DNA of 64,000 nucleotides from Phlebopus portentosus (Eukaryota > Basidiomycota > Agaricomycetes > Boletales > Boletinellaceae), in contig JAYXKI010000012.1 in NCBI GenBank assembly GCA_037892935.1, positions 186,001 to 250,000 on the forward strand. Reading direction: 5' to 3'. Below are positions 11,227-22,985 of the stretch, piece by piece (position 1 is the stretch's first letter; every line of letters begins with the position of its first letter). The notes beneath the pieces were generated by a model. That model saw only the letters and a program-made list of their open reading frames with translations. It ran no database searches and was not told where the DNA came from. The position numbers and the translations under genes were made by a program.

Positions 11227-11606
11227 GACGAATTGTCATCTGTCCTGTAGTTTACTTGTATGAATTCAGTGAGTGAGCTCTGGTGCATCATCCACAGCTT
11301 TGTGAACTTCATTTATTGCAGCTATTATGTACTCCGTAATCAATGTCTGGGTCCTTTGGACATGTACTTAAGGGTGAGTATCACAGTCAAATACATTAGC
11401 TGGTCACATCTTTTGTCCGGAAGATCTGGACATGTGTTGCGTAGTCTGTGTGTAGAGTCGACCAAGTAGAGAAAGAAAAGTCAAATTGAAATGTCTTCTC
11501 TCACCGTTATACACATCCCAAAAGGGATATGCAAGGTCAGAATGCTAATCTAAGTCGACGAGTGACAAGACATAACAAGTGGATTGGTACAAACTGCTTT
11601 CAGATC
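11227..11606. other. No gene seen
   Basis: AT-rich, with no supported coding region or repeat. It separates the CRN fragment from the CSE1 relic. Confidence 0.5.
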
Positions 11607-12668
11607 CTATAACCTGACGTGAAGAGATTCTGGACGAAAGCAATCGACTGCTGCGTCCCCCGCACCACGACTTGCCGCTTGGACAAGCAAATGGATGTGT
11701 GGCTCTCTATTCACGGTCGACACGAGCGATTTTCCTACAAATGCCCTAGAATTGCTTATTTCACTAACCGAGTCTGCGGGGAGACCCTCACTTGCAGCAA
11801 GTTTCGAGTAAGCGGCTTGGTATCCTGCACCTTGCTCCTCGAAGTCAATTGTTCGCAGAACCTCGTCGGGATCTTCCGCTGCAGTCGTCCGTGCACTTTG
11901 TAGGCGCTTGGATTCACTGAAGAGCTTTGCAAGTTCAGAAAATGCAGTCGGCCTGAGGATTCTTATCAACAGATTGACGAAAAAGTTCACCAATGCGTAA
12001 CAGCTGGTTCAGAGAGCGTAATGGGGCTGCTTATTAGCATTTTCGTCATGCCAATGATGACAACTTTTCTGTCTTTGGGAGATTTCTGTGCACCTGCGGC
12101 ACGATGACATTCCCCAGCAATTGCGACCATAATCTGAAGTGGTCAGGTCAGAAAGAAACGAGGCAGCTTATTGCCATACAACACTTACTGAGGCTGCACC
12201 CCTTCTATTGCACGGATAAGGAAATCCAGCGTCAGTCCTTCCACATTTATAGCCATCATAAACAAGAAGTGATAGATCAACTGATATACATACAAGCAGT
12301 TTGCAGCCGAGTCAGAAGCATGGTTACGATGCTCTTCATGTACTGGTCAAGTTCTGATGGTGGAATGTGTTGGACTATTGCTTGAAGCAGTTCAAAGCCC
12401 CAAGTATCATCGATTCTCGACAGAATTAGTTGATTAGTTTCTGCTGCACAACGGCCAGAATGCTTGTGAATTGTCCCGTGCTTGCTAATTCTGTGGCTTC
12501 TGTATGCAAGAAAGCTTTTAAGAGTTGAATGAGTCCAGGAATACTTCCTTTCTGCGCCCAGCTTGACAGCTGCAGAAGGAATGGTAAAAGTGACCGGTGA
12601 TCGGCAGGGGTTATCTCCACCCTTTTTAGGCAACACCCCCCAGGGCTGTGCATAACCCAGTCCATCAT
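11607..12668 (-). pseudogene. 3' relic of CSE1/CAS exportin (importin-alpha re-exporter)
   Basis: The minus strand encodes the C-terminal third of CSE1, the karyopherin that exports importin-alpha. Recognisable blocks in order are LLPFLLQL, GSIPGLIQLLKAFL, DDTWGFELLQAIVQHIPPSE, NVEGLTLDFLIRA, LWSQLLGNVIVPQV, VVIIGMTKML and FEEQGAGYQAAYSKLA, colinear with the family. At least one intron boundary (GTAAGT to CAG, near 12190 and 12130) is preserved. The frame changes at about 12435 and near 12080, and the N-terminal two thirds is missing. It is a dead fragment, presumably a duplicate or a gene cut by rearrangement; a working CSE1 should exist elsewhere because it is essential in fungi studied. 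Confidence 0.8.
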
Positions 12669-15279
12669 GACCCCCTAATCTGTCACGCCCCCCCCCCCCA
12701 GCTCATATCACGCCATTCCTACTGGAACCTTGCACAGTGGGCAAAAACCAGTTTCGGCAGTGCTGCAATAATGGTCGAAAGTAGAAATGAAATTAATAAT
12801 CATGTCACAGGGTCATGACTTATTATAGCAATGTGTCTCTCAACTTTGTTGAGACAATAAATTGCATAACTGGTTGCAAAAGAGGTTTCGACCCATCTGA
12901 GATTACAAATAGCAACGTGTTTGCCACAGAAAGGGAAATTTGAAATCTCAGCAAGGTTGCAATTTATTATGTCACACATAATTTCCCTCTTTGTAAGATT
13001 TTAAATATCACAACTGATGCAATTAGTAATTTTGCTACTGGTTGCACTTGGGTGGGCGATCAGTGGCTGCTCAGCAGGCCATTCAGTGGGTGATCACTGC
13101 ATTTGGTGGGCAATCTGCAGGTGATCGGTGGGCTGTTCAGTGGGTGATCAGTGTGAGTGAGCGGGCAATGGGTGGGATGCATCAACTTCTTGTCTTCTTG
13201 TCACTATCATCCTCCACCCTGTCTTCTTTCACTGGCCCTGCTTACTTTAATGGCCCGCAACATTAAGCAACTGCGCAACCTGAACAAATTAAGGCCACAA
13301 AGTAAAGCAGATGAGAATCTAGTGGCCGAGATCACACGTATAGAATCATCCCTGACTCTAGTGAAAGATGACTTAGTATGCTTACTGCCTTTTTCATAAG
13401 TATTGTCACACCTGTGTTTCACATGCTCTGACATGTCTGAGTAAAACAGCAAAAACTCAAGTAAATGGTGATTTTCTCTGTCAATTCTGCATGTTTCATG
13501 CCCAATTAGCACTCAAAAAAAAGCTCTAGCTCACACATGTAGATGTATGTAGAAATATTTGTAATTTGTCACCTGTGTGTGTCAGAACAAAATAAACAAC
13601 TTCACCAAGCCTTGCTCTAAAGAGTTATTTGGACTGCCTGAAAAATTATTCCTCATTTCACAAGCCATAATAATTTTTTCTTTTGGTCTGTAAATTAAGT
13701 CTATATACACGGTTGTTAGAGGTGTAGGTTCGGGGTTACACCAGTTTCAATCCTTTTGCCTAAGCAGCAGTATGTTGTGCAGAGGTGATCTATCTACCCA
13801 CGTTTAGCTATACCACGCAGTCCCCTTACTATCCTTCCTAGTTGCAGTCCTAGTCAGGGATGCTTTTAGAGACAAGGTAGAGTAAGAGCAGATTGGGATT
13901 TCCAAGAGGCATAGTAGTACAAAGCACACAGTGGATCATGTGTTAAGATGATGTCACTAGTGTGTTAAGAGGATTGAAAGATGGGGGAAAGAGGGCCTAC
14001 TTCTAATGCTATTTATGCTTTCTAGATAATCTATTTTCCATCCTATTTCTTACTCATCTTCTCTCCACTTTACTCCATCTTGCTCCACCTTGCTCCACTT
14101 CTCTCCACCATTACATCACTTCCTTTGTCATTCTGCTCCACTGAGCACCACTTTGCTCCAATGTATCTCCACTATGATAGAATTCTGTGGGGTTGCTGAC
14201 TGAGACAATAGAGGTGCTGTTCCAGTATAGAAAGCTCCACTGTCAGTGCTCCATTATGATGTCAATTCCATCACCAGGTGAGATTGTAGCTCTTGGTGCA
14301 ATGTAGGCTGCTTAATATGTGACTCTTCACTGTTCGTCTTGTAGTCCAAAGCATGTAAGTACAACTCGCACATCAGTATTGAGATGTCAGGTTAGTGTAG
14401 AGTATAGTCCAATGCATACCATGAACTGTATGAGTTCAGCTGGGGGATGCAGTTATGTTTGAGTGACTAGCCATGCTTTGCCTGGAAGTCTAATGTTGCA
14501 AATATATTGCTATATCCTTTGTTGGAGTACCAGTTGTAGTTGTTTGGTGTCCAGGTTTGTGTTCCTTGGTAAATAAAGATTCGCTTGTACTGTAGAGGCT
14601 GGACATGAGTTATGCAGCTCTGGCTTGTACCATCCTAGTATTCTCCAAGTTATCGGGTCTGCAGCTCGAGGGGTTTGAGTTGTAACAATGAGTTCCTCAT
14701 GTTGCTTGGGTATTATAGGATTTGGTGGATTGGCATGTAACGCTTCTTGCGTGTGATGTTGGACTTTAATCTGGCAGTCACGTGTTTTGCTTGTAGCATG
14801 ACATACTGTGAAGTATATCTCATAAAGGACTATGTACACTCGGGCACAAGTCTGACAGTGCTGGAATACTAGTGATGTCTCCATTGGGCTCGGATTAGCC
14901 TTTAGACTTTAGGCGTTAGGCTTTGATAGTCATATTCTAGACTTTTCAGGCTTCTAGTAGTTTGATCGCTTCTCGACTTCTTTTGATTGGGTTAGATCAG
15001 GAGTTTGGTCGGTGGTGTTAAGGTGACAGTCGGTAGTAATAAGTCGGCAGTGGTAACTACTGGTCAGCGGTGTTAAGTAGTCCATGGGGTTACGTACTTG
15101 TGACATGCTTCTTAGGCACCCGTATATTGCCATTGATGCCCGTGACTGTTGCCTTAGTTGCGTGAACAGTAGTTTAGCTCTAGTGACTGCTAGCCTGCTA
15201 CTAGTCGCATTTGGAATGCTAATCCTGTTGATCTGCCAATTGTGTCAATCTTGATGCAAGTTTTTGAGTGGATCCTTTC
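12669..15279. other. Degenerate intergenic DNA with simple repeats
   Basis: No complete gene is recognised. Visible items are a C-only run at about 12688-12699, the minisatellite at 13040-13172, a degenerate CTCCAC-rich tract at about 14045-14165, and a diverged piece of the 1.3 kb repeat at about 13600-13720. A short plus-strand segment at 13250-13380 encodes a coiled-coil-like stretch (RNIKQLRNLNKLRPQSKADE) of unknown origin. Confidence 0.5.
13040..13172. repeat. Degenerate G-rich minisatellite
   Basis: Variants of GGTGGGCGATCAGTGG and CAGTGGGTGATCA recur about six times without a fixed period. The plus strand is G-rich. Confidence 0.6.
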
Positions 15280-16581
15280 AATGGTACTGCTCTGGCAAAG
15301 TTTCATGTTATTTCATGCAGTGTTTGTATAGGAAACATCAGGCAATTTCGTCAACCCTTGTTCCAGCGGGTCATCTGGACTGTTCATAAAATCATTTCTC
15401 TTCACACAAGCTATCACAGTTTTTTCTCTTGATCTGTAAATTAGGTCTATATGCCTTGCAATGCTCTGGTAAGTTTTCGATCTGTTCCATACAGTATTTG
15501 TCCAACAGTGCAAGTGTCTTTTGTCTCCACAGCATTCTCAAAACCACTTTCTGGTGCTGCAACCACCCCGGGACTGTCATTTGAAAGCAACAAATTCCAA
15601 ACTTGCTTGCATCTGAAGAAAATATTATATTATTCATTCCCTATGCTCAATATGGTGCTTCTATTTATGCAATCTACAAGAGGCTGTGGCTCACTCCTAT
15701 CTGCATTGATTTCTACACCTTTCCATCATATCCTGGTTCATCACAATGCTTCTCCACCATAGCCAGATAGCATCTCTAGTATGCATGAGCAGGACGAGGG
15801 GCAGTGAATACTATACTGCCACAGGTGACAGTACGGGATCAATGCAGTCCAGAGATACAGTCAGACAACAAATCTGGTAGACCCACCATCAACTCCGCTC
15901 ATGATCATAGACACCTGGCTGCACCTTAACCTACTTCTCTTTCCTTCCCCATTGCCACCACAGTGGGTCATCCTATACATCTGACCTTAGTACAGCTGCA
16001 CTATCATGAACTAAGAGGTGAGAAGCAGCAAGCCAGATAAGTAGCATGTACCTTAGCATTTGCAACTGTATCATATCCACCCACCATTCAATGGTCAAGC
16101 AAGTGACGGTGCTAATGGTACTGCTATGTTCTGTGTAAACGCTATGGTCATTTCAATCAAACTTTCTCTAATAGAGCCTCTGAGTCGAATCATTGCACAT
16201 TCCATCAGCCGTAAATTGATCTTCTATTTCCACAAGCCTCTCGGGCCCTCACACATGCTCTTCCCAGAATAGAATCTACAGCTAGTGAACTATTGCCATT
16301 ATGGTCGTCCGCTTTCTCTATTCAATTTGCTAAGTAGGCCTTTGTCTGACAGAGATGCTCTTCCATGCTCCTGGAAAAGTTGGATGTATTGAGGATAGGG
16401 ACAGCTTACCAGGCTCTATGCATCTTCATGTGATTGTGTATACAGGGACAGGGAGTCTGCATCAGCACCCATAGTGGAGAGATGAGATAGGAGAAGAGAC
16501 ATACTGACACCGATGAAGCAATAGAGGGCCACAGGGACCATGGAATAGCAACAAATATGGTGCAAGCAAAGCATTTGGATT
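15280..16581. repeat. Unidentified 1.3 kb dispersed repeat, copy 1
   Basis: Aligns along its length with 27857-29126 in the same orientation, at roughly 85-90% identity by eye. Shared landmarks include CATCAGACAATTTC-like, CTTGATCTGTAAATTAGGTC and ATATGGTGCAAGCAAAGCA stretches. Copy 1 has about 30 bases near 15545-15575 absent from copy 2. A third diverged piece lies near 13600-13720. The minus strand has short ORFs but no identifiable domain. It is probably an old transposon remnant. Confidence 0.7.
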
Positions 16582-16931
16582 GAGCCACACAGGAGTCAGC
16601 TCATAGTTGTCGTAGATGCACTCAGCTGCCCCCATCTGCAATGAACAAAAAGGTGTATCTGGACTAGTCAAAGCCGCCTGAGCATATGCATCATGGTAAC
16701 TTCACCCAGGCTCCCACTAGCCAGAGATCATTCCATTTTGTTTCTATTGCCGCCAAAAATCTGTTCAGACTTATGGGAATAATCTATTTGAACCACCTCC
16801 AGAGTTGCCCACAGTGCATGCAGGAGCCAAAAGACACAACAGACATGGATGTAAACTAAAGAGATGTGGTCACAGCATGTGTGTCATGCTATGTGAATTT
16901 GTGATGCCCTTCTGCTTTTGGCACGACCACC
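16582..16931. other. Spacer before transposase relic
   Basis: No gene or repeat recognised. It may include the 5' region of the transposon whose transposase starts at 16932. Confidence 0.4.
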
Positions 16932-18146
16932 ATGACCCGCAGAAGGGCTCTCTCAAACAATGCCCAACAGATCATACAGAATCTGTTTGAGACCAAGGAG
17001 TTCAGCACAAATCATCTTTCCGCTCTGATGGGCATCAACCACCGGACAATCTTCTGCATCAACCAGCAGGTTCAGGAGACTGGCAGCATCAAGAGAGACA
17101 TTCTGCAGACAGGAAGGCCAAGGAGACTAGAATATCCAGATGTCCATGTGAGCCTCTGAGTGTATTGTTGCCTGCTGAGCTGCCCATTGTGCTGTCAGTA
17201 TCTACTCAGTGCCATCAACTTCTGTAGGGATCTGTTTCTTGATGAACTCAAGAACATGTTAGGTGGAACATCTGGTAAATTTGTCTTGGATTCGACAGTA
17301 TGGTAGATGCTAGAGTGCGCAGGCTTCACAATGAAGAAGGTGCAGCCTTCTTTGGTATGCAAAGATGTTCATATCCACCTGACCAAGTCCAGATCACAAA
17401 GAAAGCATGGGAATGAAGTGAAACTGCGCAAATAGAATACCACCTCAAGATAGGCTCACAATACACCCCTGAGCAACTCGTATTTGTTGATGAGAGCACC
17501 TGTAATTGTCGAACCTTCTTATGAAACAAGGCATGGGCCTTGTGTGGCCATCACGCTACTTGGAAACAGTTCTTTGCCAGGAGAAAAAGGTGCACTGCAT
17601 TACATTCTTAAAATTACATGAGCCAGAACTCAATTTGCATAGGTATTCAGTTCTTCCTGCCATCTCTTTGGATGGAATGCTTGAATGTGTTATCATGGAA
17701 GGCTTGTTTAATACGGACTCCTTTGCAGCATTCATCGATACCCTCCTGGACAGCATGTGGCCCTGGCCAGTGAGGAACTCGGTCATTATCATGGACAATT
17801 GCTCTATTCACAAGTCCGATGATGTGCACTAACTCATTGAATCCAGGTGAGACGGTCTTTCTGCTGGATCATCGTGTGCAGGCTAATCATTGTGCCGCAT
17901 CTGTCTAGGGGCATGAGGCTTGAGTTCTTGCTGGCATACTCTCCTGACTTTAATCCAATCGAGCTGGTGTTTTCATTGCTCAAATTCTGACTTTGGCACA
18001 TTCCTCTGCCAGAGGGTGGAGGTGATGCCACAGTATACACCAGGCTTTATGAAGAGGTTATGTCAATCAGTGTGCTAACTGCTGCACCTTCTATGAACAC
18101 TGTGGATATGGCTGGTGTGTGGTCTTCATTCATTGGTTTCTGATTG
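16932..18146 (+). pseudogene. Tc1/mariner-like DDE transposase relic, copy 1
   Basis: Starts with an HTH region (FSTNHLSALMGINHRTIF) and a GRPRRL linker, followed by a probable intron at about 17141-17228. The catalytic part is readable in shifting frames: LVFVDES near 17480 (first Asp), SVLPAISLDGML near 17650, VIIMDNCSIHKS near 17790 (second Asp) and YSPDFNPIE near 17940 (acidic third residue). This order is the DDE_3 superfamily pattern of fungal Tc1-like elements. Frameshifts and stops (for example near 17420 and 17520) disable it. Terminal inverted repeats were not found. Confidence 0.8.
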
Positions 18147-18518
18147 ATCGGGAGGGATAACTGATTTACATTCTATGCTATTACTATGACTATAGGTGAA
18201 TGTGGTTTATGTAGATAAGCAACTATGTTCATCTATGAGCTAGATTGAATTGCAGTGCAGTCTTGTTCTGCGTAGCAAATGGTTGATGACTTCTGAGGTA
18301 CAGTGTCAACCATACAAGATGTAAGAGGACATGGGGCAAGATGAGCTAGTATTGTTGAACCCACCCTTACATAACTTCAAGCTCATACAGATGATATACT
18401 TTCCATACATACAAAACTTATTGCTTTGGTTACATGGTGTAGCAGAAGAAAGAACAGGTAAAGTTGTGGGACACATTGAAATGGATCATAAACAGAAGAG
18501 ATACAACATGACACAAAG
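18147..18518. other. Spacer; no gene seen
   Basis: AT-rich sequence between the transposase relic and the chromovirus LTR, with no recognised coding content. Confidence 0.5.
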
Positions 18519-18933
18519 TGTTAGGCGGCGAGACTAATGGGCATCAATCTCGAGGCGGCCAACACAACAACAAACAACTGGCTAACACGAGTTGCCGGGC
18601 TATACGCACGCTATGTCGCAGTGAAGGTAAGTAGAATTCAGCAAACTAATAATACAAGAGTAGATACCTATGTCGCAGTAAAGGTAAGTAGAATAGAAAG
18701 ACAAGGAACGAAAGAGTCAAACTATCTACTTATATAGACTTTGATTGTGGGAAAGGTCTACTCTAATAAGTCACATGACAAGGAATGAGATGATTAGTGA
18801 GTGTGATAGAACATTGTGGAATGTTCCGGCAAGTGGATGAATAAGCGCACAAGAAAAATAAAAGAAAAGGAAAAAGAATATTAAAATGAATGATGATGTA
18901 AGAAAAGAAAAGGAAAATGTTCGAGTCCTTACA
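18519..18933 (-). repeat. Chromovirus 3' LTR, copy 2
   Basis: 415 bp with TG...CA ends, from TGTAAGGACTCG (18933) to CCGCCTAACA (18519). It has the CTATATAAG TATA box (about 18730-18737) and the GTCTTTCTATT stretch. It includes an extra repeat of the TATGTCGCAGTAAAGGTAAG segment compared with copy 1. Confidence 0.92.
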
Positions 18934-18946
18934 TCACCCCCCTCTC
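18934..18946 (-). promoter_or_regulatory. Polypurine tract
   Basis: On the minus strand GAGAGGGGGGTGA directly abuts the TG of the 3' LTR, the expected place for plus-strand DNA priming. It overlaps the TGA that ends pol. Confidence 0.85.
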
Positions 18947-21905
18947 AAGGTTGGGCGTCCCGACCAACCATATAATCCTTCTGACGACGTGAACCTATAC
19001 AGTGCTCGCATGCTTTGTTGAGGTATTGTTAACTTTCGCGGGGCTCCAGGATGTTTGCGATAGAATTCCTGAATTGATTCCTGCGCATTATCCTTGACGT
19101 CGGATTCCGGCTGCCATGTCGCTTCCTCATATCCAACCCACTTGACCAAGAATTGGAGCCTGCCTCGATGTAGACGTGAGTCAAGTATTTCTTCAACCTC
19201 ATACTCTTCCTGTTCATCAATGATCACTGGCGGGGGTGGAGGCGGCTTCTCTTGTGATTCGAAAGACGGTTGAATGGCTAGTTTGAGCAGGATCTCGTTA
19301 AAGACAGGATGAACGTGTTTCCATGTCTTCGGGATCTTTAGCTTATACGCGCTCGCACCCACCTTTTCCATAATCTTGAATGGGCCAAACCATTTGTCGT
19401 CCATCTTCTTCATCGGTCGGATCATCTTAATGTTTCGACCATCCAAGAAGACCTTTTATCCCATCTTATAGACTACCGACTTTCCAGCATGACAATCATA
19501 AAAGCACTTCATATCTTCATTGGCCTGGGTCAGATTGGCCTGAGCGAGTTCGTGTATTCCCTTGACATGTTTGGCAAACTCTTCTGCTGATAGATTGGAT
19601 GAAATCGTTTCAACGCCTGTAAAGCCTGAAGGGTGCTGCCCCGTGTTGACGAAGAAGGGTGATAGTTTGGTCGCTGAATGTTTGCAATTGTTGTGTGCAA
19701 ACTCTGCGAGAGCTAACCAGTCTGCCCAGTCCGATTGTCGATGATTGACATATAGTCGAAGGTATTGCTCGAGTTCTTGATTAACTCATTCCATCTGCCC
19801 GTCTGTTTGAGGGTGGTACGCCGTTGACGGATTGCCTTCAATGTGAAGGAGTTTGTACAGCTCCCTCATCATCTTCGCATCGAACTGTACTCCTCGGTCG
19901 TGGATGATCTTTCGAGGTAGGCTGTGCAACCGGAAGACATGGTCCCTGTAAATCCTGGCCATTCCTTCTGCCGTCAATTTCGTCGTCGTTGGTATCGCAT
20001 GGATTTGTTTGCTAAAGCGATTGACTACCACACAAATTACGTTAAATCCATTTGACTCCAGCAACTCTCTGATCAGATCGACCGTGACAACTTGCCAGGG
20101 CGCCTCCGGTACCTCATTAGGGTGCAAAACCTTTGCTCTTGTTGTTCTGAGGGTCTTCGTTCGCTGACAATGATCGCATCCTCACATGTAATTCCTGACA
20201 TTGACGTACATGTTAGGCCACCAGAAACTCCTGTTTGCTAGCGCAATGGTCTTGTTCGCTCCTGGGTGGCCTGCCAATGTCAAGTCGTGACACTCCCTCA
20301 TCACTTCCTCCCTCATGCTTGTTGGTATGAAAATGTTTTGAAACTTCTTTGTCTTCATCGTCGAGAGCCTAACCGTCACCTCCTTTTTCCACAACCCATT
20401 TACGAACACTAAGTTCATCGGTCTCTCTTTCTCATTCACCTCCGCCTGTGCCTTTCGAATCTTTTCAATCAGCACGTCCCTTGACGTCTCCACCGTTCCT
20501 CTGACCAGCCATTCATCTCTAATGAACATGACATCCTCATTATCCTGTTCGCCCTTGTTGTAGTCCACTCATTGCGACAATATGTCTGCCTTGCCTAGCG
20601 TCTTCCCTGGCTTGTGCACCAGTGTGAAGTCAAACTCGGCTAAATCGAGCCACCAATGAGCTTGTCGATGATTCAGCTTCTGAGGGGATTGGAAGTATGT
20701 CAGGTTTGCATGATCGGTCCACACTTCGAAGGGTTTCTTGGCTTCTTGAAGGTACTGCCACCATTCCTTGAGGGCTTGTACGATTGTGAGCATCTCCTTG
20801 TCGTAGATCTCGTAATTGTGTTCAGCCTCTAGGAAAGTCAACGATCGATAGGCTATTACCTTCCACTTGTCATCTTGTTTTTGGAGGAGCACTCCTCTAG
20901 ATGCAAAATCCGACGTGTCTGCCTCGACCTGGAAAGGACCTTCCTCATTTGATATGGCTAGAACTGGAGGACTACTCAACCGACTCTTCAACTCTTCAAA
21001 TGCTCATTGTTCTTCCTCTCCCCACTTCCAATCCACCTTGCCTGTCAGTGCAGTCAATGGTTTAACGACAGAGCTATAATCCTTTACGAAGTGTCGTAAC
21101 CAATTCCCTAGTCCCAGGAATTGTTGCAGTTCGTGAACGTTTCATGGGATTGGCCATTCCTGAACTGCTGTTGTCTTTTTTGGGTCCATTCGAACCTCGC
21201 CGTTACCAATGATGTGTTCGAGATACTTAACTGTGTCAACCTCAAACTCACATTTCTGCGGCTTCAGGAAAAGTCCATTTTGATGCAGGATCTCAAAGAC
21301 TCGTTTAGTGCATTTGCGATGTTCCTCCAAATCATTTGAGAAAATGAGAATGTCATCGAGGTAAATGATGACAATGCCCTCATGAATCATTTCTCAAAAG
21401 ATATCGTTCATGAAACCTTGGAATGTCACCGGTGCATTGCATAATCCAAAAAACATGACCGTTGGTTCGAATAAGCCTAAGTTTGTCCTAAACGCCGCTT
21501 TCCATTCATCGCCCTCTCGAATCCAAATGTTGTAATACCCCCAGCGAACGTCGAGCTTTGTGATATATTTCGCATCCTTGACCTTATTGATGAGCTCATT
21601 TATCAATGGCAACGGGTATTTGTTCTTAACCATTCCTTCGTTAAGCTTTCGGTAGTCTTGGATCGCTCGTAAGCTCCCATCTTCTTTCTTGATGAAGAAG
21701 AATGGAGATGCCATCAGGGATTTTGACTGTCGGATAGGTCCAGATGCTAGGTTCTCTTCAATGAACTCCTTCATTGCCTCTTGTTCTTTCAGCGACAATG
21801 GATAAACCTTGCAATCGCTGGGCTTAAAGTCTGGCTTCAAGTCGATAGCATGGTCCCACGTTCGATGGTTTGGTAGGCGTTCAAACGATTCTTCACTAAA
21901 GACGT
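18934..21905 (-). pseudogene. Chromovirus copy 2 pol: RT, RNase H, integrase, chromodomain
   Basis: Minus-strand order: RT with YLDD near 21355, RNase H (20991-20569), integrase HHCC finger (near 20300-20160) and core (VTVDLI, IIHDRGVQF, QTDGQME; 20080-19790), linker, then a C-terminal chromodomain (about 19215-19040; EYEVEEILDSR, FLVKWVGYEEATWQPE). Chromodomains guide integration to marked chromatin in this group. The frame is colinear but cut by TGA at 21394, 21142, 20569, 20182 and 19786, plus a TAA near 19458. At 21394 and 21142 copy 1 has CGA, proving CGA to TGA change there. At the rest, arginine fits the conserved motif. The copy is inactive. Confidence 0.92.
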
Positions 21906-22897
21906 TGTAGAGATACCTGCGGATTTGAGCTCGGATCTACTCTATTTGGACGATCTGACATGCCAATCATCAGAACGATCGACCTTGACCATATGTGGAA
22001 GGATCTGCAGTGTGGATCAGTAGGTTGTGCATTTACGGTTCAGCAGCCTTCTGTTCCCCTCCATCCAGCCTCACTCTCTATTGTCTACCCCTTTCAGACG
22101 ACAGGCTGTGATGCAGATGACTTGGTTGGATGTCCATATTTACATTTTATTTGGTTTCTTTCCTTATTTATCTCCCTGAATCATGTTTCGAGCCTTTGTT
22201 GTATAGGTGGCTCACTGCTGTATATAAGCCTCCTGTGCTGCTCTAATGAGAAGGGGAGCCCCAGAACGCCCCAGTTTTGACTCATATCATCTCCAGTCAA
22301 GTTCCCTAGTCTCCCAGCTTCGTCTTAGTCCGTTCCCTCGAGTTCCAGTCCAGTTCCGACAGTTGCACCAGTTGTGCATATACTCCAGCCCAGCAGATCG
22401 TCGATTTTGCTATATCTCCATCAGTTCTCCACCGATCACCTCGGTCCAGCATTCGTTCGATTCGTCTCATCGTTCTTCATCTTCGAGTATTTTCACCCAC
22501 GAGTTCCGCAGAGTTCCGCTTCATTTCGCCAAGTTCCAATTTTATGATAGTTTTCCGATATCTTGTTCAGTCTGTATCTCCCTCATTTCTTATCCATTCA
22601 TTGTGATTCTTGATCTGTTAGGATCGTGTCGACGAGTACTTTTGATCTCTTATTTTACATCATCATCTTAGCTAGCTAGTTTTCGACCTCAGAGTAGGTG
22701 GCTCAGTTTACACTTCCGACACGGCACCCTTTTGTATTTTGTTTCCCCCTTCTCTAAGCCATTCCCCTCGACACTAGCGTACACTCCTCACATTATAGAC
22801 ACTCCCTCTTACATTGTACACATCTGGTTGACCCCCAGAGGTCGAACTCAGACCTTCAGACTGTCAGTTGGCCTTCAGAGCCAGCAGACACGTTTCA
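21906..22897 (+). repeat. 5' LTR of Gag-only element
   Basis: Runs from TGTAGAGATACCTGCGG to GCAGACACGTTTCA. It is followed by AAT and the primer site. Confidence 0.95.
22221..22228 (+). promoter_or_regulatory. TATA box in LTR of Gag-only element
   Basis: TATATAAG, followed about 30 bases on by the AATGAGAAGGGGAGCC region where RNA would be expected to start. The same box occurs in the 3' LTR. Confidence 0.6.
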
Positions 22898-22900
22898 AAT

Positions 22901-22920
22901 TGGAGCCCCTGGCGAGGGGG
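22901..22920 (+). promoter_or_regulatory. tRNA-type primer-binding site of Gag-only element
   Basis: Starts TGGAGCCC and ends GCGAGGGGG, three bases after the LTR. TGG pairs with a tRNA CCA end. The family B site is nearly the same (CCCTGG here, CCACGG there), implying the same priming tRNA. Which tRNA it is cannot be told here. Confidence 0.8.
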
Positions 22921-22985
22921 TCTCTATCTTTGTTTTTGGAGTGTTTCCCTTCTTTATTCTTCGTTTCTAGCCTTTCTCTTTCATT

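Larger units (their letters stand above)
18519..21905 (-). mobile_element. Chromovirus copy 2, 3' half, cut at 21905
   Basis: On the minus strand it holds part of RT, RNase H, integrase, a chromodomain, the polypurine tract and the 3' LTR. At 21905 it stops abruptly at the LTR of the Gag-only element. Copy 1 shows the sequence should continue with CCGCG toward protease and gag. The missing half is not found elsewhere in the window. Confidence 0.92.

Noticed and set aside
13690..13760. tRNA gene suggested by GGTTCGGGGTT
   Set aside because: No A box, cloverleaf or acceptor stem could be formed.
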